From Podocnemis expansa (taxonomy: Eukaryota > Chordata > Testudines > Podocnemididae), in assembly GCA_007922195.1 (NCBI GenBank), contig ML682005.1:33874167-33938166 (forward strand): DNA of 64,000 nt, written 5' to 3'. The notes below the pieces were generated by a model, which searched no databases, was not told where the DNA came from, and saw only the letters and a program-made list of their open reading frames with translations. This document shows, piece after piece, positions 56,540-64,000 of this stretch. Position 1 is the stretch's first letter; each line of letters begins with the position of its first letter. A program made the position numbers and the translations under genes.

Positions 56540-56765
56540 CATGCTCTGCAACTGCTAGATGTATCTGGCACTGGTCACCATTAGAAACAGGATTCTGGAC
56601 TAGATGGACTATTAGTCTGACCCAGTATGGACATTTTTAAGTTTCTACTTGTCAGGGATGGTCTAGGTATATTTAGCCCTGTCTCAGCACAATGGGATGG
56701 AATGGATGGGTTCATGAGGTTCCTTCTAGCCTTTCACTGTATGATTAAAGCCTTATCCTGCAATT
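56540..56765 (+). repeat. CR1/L2-type LINE 3' tails
   Basis: GGATTCTGGACTAGATGGAC, TAGTCTGACCCAGTATGG, then a second module with GTCAGGGATGGTCTAGGTAT and TCATGAGGTTCCTTCTAGC ending TGTATGATT. These are two old LINE or SINE 3' ends, the second of CR1 type (TATGATT end). Confidence 0.65.
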
Positions 56766-59095
56766 GGTTACTCATATACATGTAGACAATTCTAGCTGTA
56801 ATACCATCTATAAACTTGATTCAGGAATAAATACATACATTCATTCAGCTATTTGCAGATTCAAGCCCTGAATAAGGCTCACTTCCATTTCAGTCACTAT
56901 CTTCTATAGAAAGCTAGTAAATGTTTATGCATAACTTCATAACACTTTTATACAGTAAGTGTTCCAGCTAACATGGGACTCATAATTAAGAGCAACTTAG
57001 CCTGTAGTTAGTTTGTATTTTAAAGTTTTAAATAAATAAATAAATATCACTTAAAAATAATTAATGTTCAAGAAGCATTTTAGGAGATTGAGTGAACCAT
57101 GCTGTCTTCACATTAAAAAAAATAAGACAAGTCTAATAATTTACTTTAGCTGATAATCTGGCCCCACATCATAATTAATGGATATAGAAAGGTATGTTAT
57201 AATTTATAACAGATGTAATACAATTACCACTTTTTAAATAAAATTCTTAAAATATAGACATTTGATAAAACAGATTTTTCATCTCTAAAAGGTCAAGCCT
57301 TCAGCATAGATCTGTCTGTCATCTACTTTATATATAGGTGAATTTAAAAAAAAAGTAACATTTGCTATGTTTAATTACTGTGGGATAATATATTGCTGAT
57401 ATTTTAAACCTATGGATTTCTGATAAACCTTTAGCCTGGGATAAATTACATGTAGCAGAACTGTTTCAGTCTTCAGATGGTATGGAGTTGGAGGGAATAA
57501 AAAGGGGGTGAATGAACAGAGACAACAGCTCAAAGATTTTGGTTAACCTTATAAAAACTTTTTTTTTCCCACTCCCATTTCCTCTATTTTGAACAAAGTA
57601 CTTCCCTTAACTAAAGCCAGAGCAGGAAACACACTTATGTTAAACTCCAATGTGATTGAAAAGTTTATATTTAATTCCTTCAATATTCTAGTTATATTCT
57701 GACTAAAAAAATACAATGTGTAACTTGGAAGAGGAGTTATGAGATAAATATTTGGATCCAGAATCCTGAAAAAATCTCCAAATGTTTAAGCACATGAATA
57801 ACTTTAGCCTGAAAATAGCTGCATTGATAATCACTGGGACTACCCATGTGCTTCAAGTTACCCTTAAGTATTTGGCTCCCTCGTAAGGCTCATAAACAAT
57901 TACCTTCTTCCCCCAGAATGTTTTGGAGCCCTATGTTACATTTGAAAGCCAAGAAAATTACATATAAAAATACTTTTGCAGCAGAATCCCCAAGAGGGAC
58001 ATTTTAGAAGAATCTAGAGAGTGGTGAACTGTACCAGAAATAGTGTAATCAGCCCCTCAGATCTTTGGTAAATTAAACAAGAACAGCAACCCCACAATGC
58101 TGGAATTTCAATGTAAACAACTACAAGCTGTGAACAAAGAAAACAAGCTTCCAGTTAATACATTGTGTAACTATGTCCACAGTACTCTGAATATCATTAT
58201 AATATAGCCAAGACTTCTCCCAAACATCAAATCCAAACAGCCCCAATTCTGGGAAAACTGAAATACAGACAATGTAGCTAGACTCAGTATAATGTGGCTT
58301 TAATGTTAGGAAGCCCATCACTAAGTGCAGAGGCTAAATTTTCTACTAGTCCAAAAATCATGCTACAGAAATCCAGAAAGCACCCACCTTCCAACACATA
58401 CAGAAAAAAAAAATGAAGCTAGAGAATATAGGAAAAAAAATAAAAACAAAACATTTGTAAGGTAAGCAGTTATGTAATTTTGTATAGCAAAAGTACAGCT
58501 TTCCAGTCATACTAAAGTTATTTTTAAAAAACAGCATCTATAAAACAGTGGCAGCAAATAATTGCATTATTTCTTAAAGACATAGAGTGATTACTTCTGC
58601 TTTCCCTTTCTTAAAAATCAGACAATCTAACTAATTTATTATTCTCTAAATTCCTTTAAAAGTAAGAAATCAGCAACATATTACATTAAAAAAAAACAGC
58701 TAGCTAGGTAAAGCACTACCTTTCGTTCAGTGAATATTTTAGAGGTGGCCTATAAAATGAATCATAAAAGTTTTGATGTAGAATTTACATGGAGACAGCT
58801 TTCTTTTCTTTCACACACTGGAAATTGAGTGCACTGGGACACTGGGATGCATAGAAGAGTAAAAATGAAGCACTAGGAGGTATTGCACAAATGTATTGAT
58901 TCATAGACAAGAAGCCCCCAAAACAAAACAACAACAAAAAACTTTTCCCATGGAACAAATGCAGGGGTTTAACACCCCCCCCATTAATTACTTTGGTATG
59001 CTGACCCTTAACATTGTGACCTGCAGTTCCAGTCAAAGTATCATGAATCCTGCTTAGACAAGTTTTAAGAACCTGCCCTGTCCCTTCCAGGTGGG
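56766..59095. other. Unannotated AT-rich background
   Basis: No long frame, RNA gene or recognised repeat. Short A runs only. Confidence 0.4.
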
Positions 59096-60240
59096 GACTA
59101 TCCACCTGGGGGCCGGTGGACCAAATGAGTCTCTAGTCTCTGGTCCCTTACGTAGAGAGAGGAAAAAACAGTATGTTTCAGCCCTGTTGGATGGGCAAAC
59201 AAGTAGTCTTTAGCCCTGAGGTAGGGCAAATCCCAAAGAATTAGTCTTGGCCCCACAGTGGGGCAATCAAATAGTAGCCCTTGGCCCTTTAAATAGGTCA
59301 AACCAAAACAATTAGTCTTTGGCTCCATAGGTAAGGGGAGTCCATGGCTCTTTAAGTAGGGCACACAAATAGCATGTCCGTGGGTTGAGGAGAACAAAAG
59401 CTCTGGTTATCAGGCAGGTTTGTTGCTTTGGGTTTCGGGTGTGCCTAGGGGAAGGGGAGAGGAGGAGGAGGACACAGGCCCTCCCGTCTCCACTGTGTCC
59501 CAGCCCAGGTCCCTACCAGTGACTGAGGGTTCAGCCACTGGACCAGGGGGCTCCTGTCGCAATACACTAACCCCAATGCAGTTTCCCTCAGCCACTTCCT
59601 ACCCCCTCTCCCTGTAGCACCTGCTCGGCCCCTCTGGTGGAGTTCTCTGGGTAGCTGTCCAGGGGCAAGGAGCAGAAGCCCTCCATCTCATTTGGTGGGT
59701 GTAAATTGGCAGCTCTACTTGGTCCTCTGCAAGGGGCAGCTTCTCCGGGTCACAGCCCTGAGGTGGGTTGTTTTCCTCCCTGGTGAGTGACAGCTCCTCT
59801 AGGTTGCAAGAGGGTGATGTTGGGACTGGGTCCCGGAAGCCCACGGCCTCAGGCAAAAGTGCAGGATACCTGGACACTGGCGTCCTCCTCCCCAGCTTGC
59901 CATCCGTGAGGGAGGTTGGCCATTCCTCCAGGGCACCCATCGGAGTCAACCCAGCCAGTCCTTCCAGCGCTGGGGTGGAGGTCCCTGCCTGAGGTGGAGG
60001 GAGGGCTGGAGCTGGGCATCCAGGAGGCAGCCATCCTTCCTCCTCAGCAGCCAGGGCTGAACTGAGCTCCCTGGCCTTATTTTTATACTCCCTGGCCTGC
60101 ACCCCTGAGTTCTGGCATGACGGAAAGGTACTTTCAAGCCCCATCTGCCAGGGAGCCAGCTGTTGTTTCCTGTTTAACTCTGGGGGTGGCCATGTTACCT
60201 CCTTACCCTCTGGAGGTGGTTGTGTTACCCTCTTACACAA
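59096..60240 (-). pseudogene. Family B retroelement-derived coding repeat, copy 2
   Basis: Minus strand: a 213-codon open frame (60240-59599) with WPPPELNRKQQLAPWQ, AREYKNKARELSSALAAEEE and GWLPPGCPAPALPPPQAG, Pro/Glu-rich thereafter, then a shorter frame (59595-59410), then in-frame degenerate repeats at 59397-59098 containing PYLRAKDYLFAHP, TYLKGQGLLFDCP and VPYLKSHGLP. All three blocks have homologous DNA at 14036-14988 in the same order. The DNA period of the repeats is about 33-40 bp. The product is unknown; the long open frame suggests this copy is the better preserved. Confidence 0.6.
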
Positions 60241-61009
60241 GTGTATTTTTTAAAAAAAAAAAAGCTACTGAAGTCCAAAATTTCTGATCTTGGCTGTGGG
60301 AGAAGACCTCTAGGAATGATATAGAGTACTCGGTTTTCCCTCCTATATAACGTATGTGTGTGCATCTCCTCCCATGTATACAGAAAGAAAAATACGTCAG
60401 TAAATTTTTCCTGCCATCTTGAGTTAATTTACAGGAAATCAGGGTAATCTGTATTGCAATATTCTTTTTACCTCCATGTTGGGACATGTGTCAAAATATA
60501 TACACATAATATCATTTTACTTGAGAAAAAGGGACTATAAACAATAGCAAAATTAACTGACTTTTCATAGGTTTATAAATTAGCTATAGAGTCAGCCCCT
60601 GTCTGACTGGTGCAGTGAAGTTCTCCCCCAAAGCTTTAGCAAACATGGGGACACTGGCATTCTTGCCAAACCAATACTATTATACAGAATATTTGATGGA
60701 AGTTGGTTGGTTGCTCTTTACACACAGACTAATGAGGCTATAAATTGGATGTTGAGGTTTAACAACTAACTAGGACAAGAAAAAACACGCCTCAAGACTG
60801 AATGGAACTATTGCCCAAGCAAGGAGTGCAGAATTAGATCCTGCACAAAGGAAATATACAAGTACACTGAATCAGTAGTAACAAATAACTAGAAAAACAG
60901 CATAAAATACATTTAATCAAATACTTAATGAAAACTTTGGTGCTAATCCAGCAAACAAATTAACATGTGTTGGCCATTACTCCAGTACAGGGTCTGGGTC
61001 TGTACAGGA
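60241..61009. other. Unannotated background
   Basis: AT-rich; no support for a gene. Confidence 0.4.
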
Positions 61010-61065
61010 ATAAGGTTGTGTCTACACGTGGAGTTAATCTAGAATAGGAGTGTCTTGTTCCTCTT
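61010..61065. repeat. MITE terminus fragment
   Basis: GGTTGTGTCTACACGTGGAG resembles the GGYTATGTCYACAC terminus of the palindromic MITEs. No partner inverted repeat was found nearby. Confidence 0.4.
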
Positions 61066-61474
61066 TAGATTACAGTCTAAAAGCTATTTTCCTTAAATTA
61101 ATGCCCTACCTCTATCCAAATAAACCTTCAAGCTTAGATAAGTAGTTAGAATCTATTTTTCTTATCTTCTAGAGCTGCAAAGCAATCATCAAATGAGGCA
61201 AGAACAGTATTATTAAAAGTGCAATAAACCCCTGAGCTGGGAATTCAGCACATTTCATTTTATAATAGTTGAAAGAAATGGCATAGTCTGATTTCAACAG
61301 GTGAGAATTATTCTTGAGGACGAATTGTGCATTTCTCACCAGTACTACCATTCATGCTCTTGTCCTTATAAAGTGATAATTGCCATTTCAGAACAAATTG
61401 AAGAACTTCAATACAGTGTTTATACTATGAGAGAAAAGTAACACTCACAGAAGGCAAGGAGATCTAGGGTAGTG
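61066..61474. other. Unannotated background
   Basis: Nothing recognised. Confidence 0.35.
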
Positions 61475-62825
61475 GTTGTCAAACTTTTTCTCTTTGGGAC
61501 TCAGCTCTGGACCCCTCTGCCATCTGGTGACCCTCCACTAAAAAAAAGCGGCTGCTGCCTGAAAATTGAAGTGACCATGGCTGCGGGGGACAAGAGGGGA
61601 GTGGGAATCCCTCATAGTTTTCACCCTTTCTCTTAAGGCTTCCATTGCATCTCCAAAATCTACACACCTAATTTGAGATCACCTACATGGAACATGCAGA
61701 GGGTGATTCCACATGCCATACTCCTGTCACAAATCAGGAAGTATGTCAAGTCTCTAAAATTGCATGTGGTAGCCTGGAGCGTGTGTGTTGGAGCAACTTG
61801 CAAATCGGGGGGAGAGTGACCTGGGTGGAGAAATGAGATGGAAGTGCTGAGATGGGAGAAAGAGAAGAGAGCTAATGCCAGGCTGGAAAGAAGGTCCTGG
61901 AAGATCCTGTCTGCTGCTGAGCCCGTCTAAGGTCCTGCTCCCTTTTCCACTGCCAAATCCCAGAAACTGAAGCAGCCCCTCTGGGTTCCACTTCACCTCT
62001 GCTCCTCACTTGCTCCCCGAGTCTGCAGGAGTTTCCACAATACTGTTATTGAAGAGGTGTTAGCCCTCTCTTCTTGGCCTGGTGACCACTGTCACTGTCA
62101 GTGTGCATAAGGCAGCAACACAGTGAGGCTATCCACTTGTCTTAGATTGGGACCTTGTTATAACTTCTTCCAGCAGATACATCCCTGAGTTGAATTTTAT
62201 TCCATTACTTAGGCTTTCTAATTGTAGAAAAAATACTATACTTTCTAACACAGGCTCCTACTAGAACAGTTTGCTTTTCTTTTCTCTTTTTAATTATCAG
62301 TCAAAAAATCTCTGGAAAGAGTTTTTTATTAAAATCTACAAGTTATAACTTTTGTTGCAAGCAAGGGAATTCTCAACTCACTGAAAAAAGAGGCAAGCCC
62401 TAATTTGCAAAAAATAACTGCAATCACCAGATCCCAGAAATGGTGGAATAAGGGGGTGGTCAAAGGTTTGTTTTTTTTTTTTCTTTTCTTCATTGGGTAT
62501 ATTGATAAAACACACAAAGGTTGCTTGCCAGTGACCTCAGTCATTTTCATAAAAATGAGAGAAGCCCAAAGAGACACTGGCTCAGAGAAGAGGCATAGAG
62601 ATTGTCTGCACAACAGTTAGCACCTTATTGTTAATCCTAACGACTCACATGTTTGTCTCAATACTCTCTACTGAAGGCTGATACTATGTTACAACACGCT
62701 GTGGATCAGCAAGAGGCAGTCGTCTCCCTTCCTCTCCCTTCCCCCACATCTCCCCTCCTGGCGATCCAATACCTGTGGGTCTGTGACCCAGTACTGGGTC
62801 ACAACCCAAACTCTGACAAACACTG
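61475..62825. mobile_element. Candidate hAT pair or hAT-flanked segment
   Basis: The left end TAGTGGTTGTCAAACTTTTT (61475) and the right end, reverse-complemented CAGTGTTTGTCAGAGTTTGG (62825), are both of the CAGTGGTTTTCAAAC type. The last ~70 bp, with CCAGTACTGGGTCACAACCC, match the 193-bp hAT at 46782. Flanking octamers ATCTAGGG and ATTCAAGG agree at 5 of 8. The interior has only short frames and one T10-rich tract near 62470. It could be one internally decayed element or two unrelated ends. Confidence 0.4.
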
Positions 62826-62859
62826 ATTCAAGGGATGGGACAGGACAGGACAGGATGGG

Positions 62860-63050
62860 TGCTTGAACTAGCAGTCAGGACTGGGTTTGGTTCCCAGCTC
62901 TGCCATTTCTCTCCTGTGGGACCCCAGGCAAGCCGATTCACCTCTCTACATTTCAGTTTCTCTATCAGAGAAATTGACATATATACTTATCTTTCTAAAT
63001 CTCTTGGAGATCCACAATTAAAAGATATTTTACAATTCAAATCTACACGG
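62860..63050 (+). repeat. MIR-like SINE
   Basis: GGTTTGGTTCCCAGCTCTGC, then CCCCAGGCAAGCCGATTCAC and CTCTCTACATTTCAGTTTCT, follow the MIR order (B-box region, core with GGGCAAG, CTCAGTTTC). It is diverged but aligned through about 130 bp. Confidence 0.75.
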
Positions 63051-64000
63051 AAATGGGAAAACAAAGGTAAAAAACTGCACCATCAGTGGTGGAGGAGGGG
63101 GGCAATTCTTGAATGATTCGCTCAAAAATCCCAACTTTCCTGAAACTGAGAAGCTCAGAAAATGGGAGTAGCCTAAAAGGCCCTGGTTTCTTTCCATTTT
63201 TGGGTGCTCCTTATTCTTTAGGCATTAGAACTATTATCTATAAAATAGGTGAAACCAGGAGTTGCTCTTCAATTGGCTGTATTAAATCCAAAAATTCCAC
63301 TGTGGAGGGGCACTTGTTTTACACAGCAATCTGGGTACCAGTTGGCATTTGCTGGTCTTCAATCCTTTTTATTGTGTTGGATCATCTTTTTTCCCCCTCC
63401 TCCCTCAATTAATTAAATTCTCCTATCACTCTCTTCTCCTCTGTTGCCTGAAGATCTGCCTAATCCTTTTATCCAGCAGCAAAAATGATAAAGGCGACTT
63501 CACATCCAGCCTTCTTGCCCCAGCTTGGGTTCCACAGCTTTTTCGTTACTTGCAACTTGGAAGGTTGGCACCAATTATTGGATCTGAAGCATTTTTTGTG
63601 CTCTTTGTCCTCCTGACTGCATCTTATTCCATGTATTCTCTACCTCTCCCTGCTCCTGCAACCTCTCTTCCTTCAACCTGATTCTCTTCTCTTCAATTCT
63701 CTTCTTCTTCCTGCATTTTTTTCATGTGGCCATGGCAACAGCATCTGATCAATGCTTGTGTGTCTGCATCAGTGGGCAAGTTACAACTCCCTGCAACAAC
63801 CAGGATTCCTGAAAAGCTGTTTTCCCTTTAGGTTTTCTGAAGGAAAGTGCTCTCTTTGAATTGCAACTAGGTTCTAAAGTAGTCTGGTCAGAAGATTCAC
63901 TGAATAAGAACATACCCCAACGGCTAGACAACACCTCCTTGGCCATCCTGAGCTATGCTGATTCTGACTGGAGGGACTATGAAAATTCTCGTTGATGAAT
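63051..64000. other. Unannotated background
   Basis: Short frames at 63113-63412 and 63349-63681 encode no recognised domain, and the region is pyrimidine-rich. Nothing supported. Confidence 0.4.

Overview
This window reads as vertebrate nuclear DNA, most likely from a sauropsid, with a turtle favoured. It is AT-rich, non-coding background densely loaded with interspersed repeats. I found no convincing host protein-coding gene, rRNA, functional tRNA or CRISPR array. Every coding-like stretch I can name belongs to a transposable element. The taxon call rests on the repeat mix seen together: CR1 LINEs, an R4-clade LINE, an L1-Tx1 LINE, a DIRS-type tyrosine-recombinase retrotransposon, MIR/CORE-type SINE remnants and palindromic MITEs with GGYTATGTCYACAC-type ends. 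No database search was possible.

Layout. 0-14 kb: background with a palindromic MITE (759-1271), a MIR-like SINE (1455-1690), a palindromic repeat copy (5045-5300) and three GC-rich islands (5590-6130, 6933-7650, 9160-9790), one of which is a CAGGG-ended palindrome. 14-23 kb: a coding-derived repeat (family B, copy 1), a minus-strand LINE remnant with a C-terminal zinc-finger-like motif split by a small hAT, a second type of palindromic element (17975-18329), and an L1-Tx1 LINE split by a 1,271-bp solo LTR with an exact 4-bp target duplication. 23-38 kb: mostly featureless AT-rich DNA with old SINE/LINE tails and a 1,220-bp palindromic MITE (34962-36181) that carries a mirrored array of ~50-bp repeats. 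38-41.5 kb: an R4-clade LINE with a 794-codon open frame, preceded by a tRNA-like/CORE-SINE-like head. 42-47.7 kb: a nest of CR1 LINEs in both orientations with two hAT insertions. 47.9-50.2 kb: LTR-like remnants. 50.2-56.5 kb: a nearly full-length but dead DIRS-type retrotransposon with inverted terminal repeats, gag, RT/RNase H and tyrosine recombinase, itself interrupted by another element. 56.5-64 kb: CR1/L2-type tails, family B copy 2, a candidate hAT pair and a MIR.

The elements do not work together as a pathway. What they record is an order of insertion: old CR1 (+), then CR1 (-), then hAT; L1-Tx1, then solo LTR; DIRS, then LTR-like insertion. The most notable points are the R4 element, which is close to intact and carries a SINE-like head; the DIRS copy, whose key catalytic positions in both RT and recombinase are mutated; and the palindromic MITEs with internal mirrored minisatellites.
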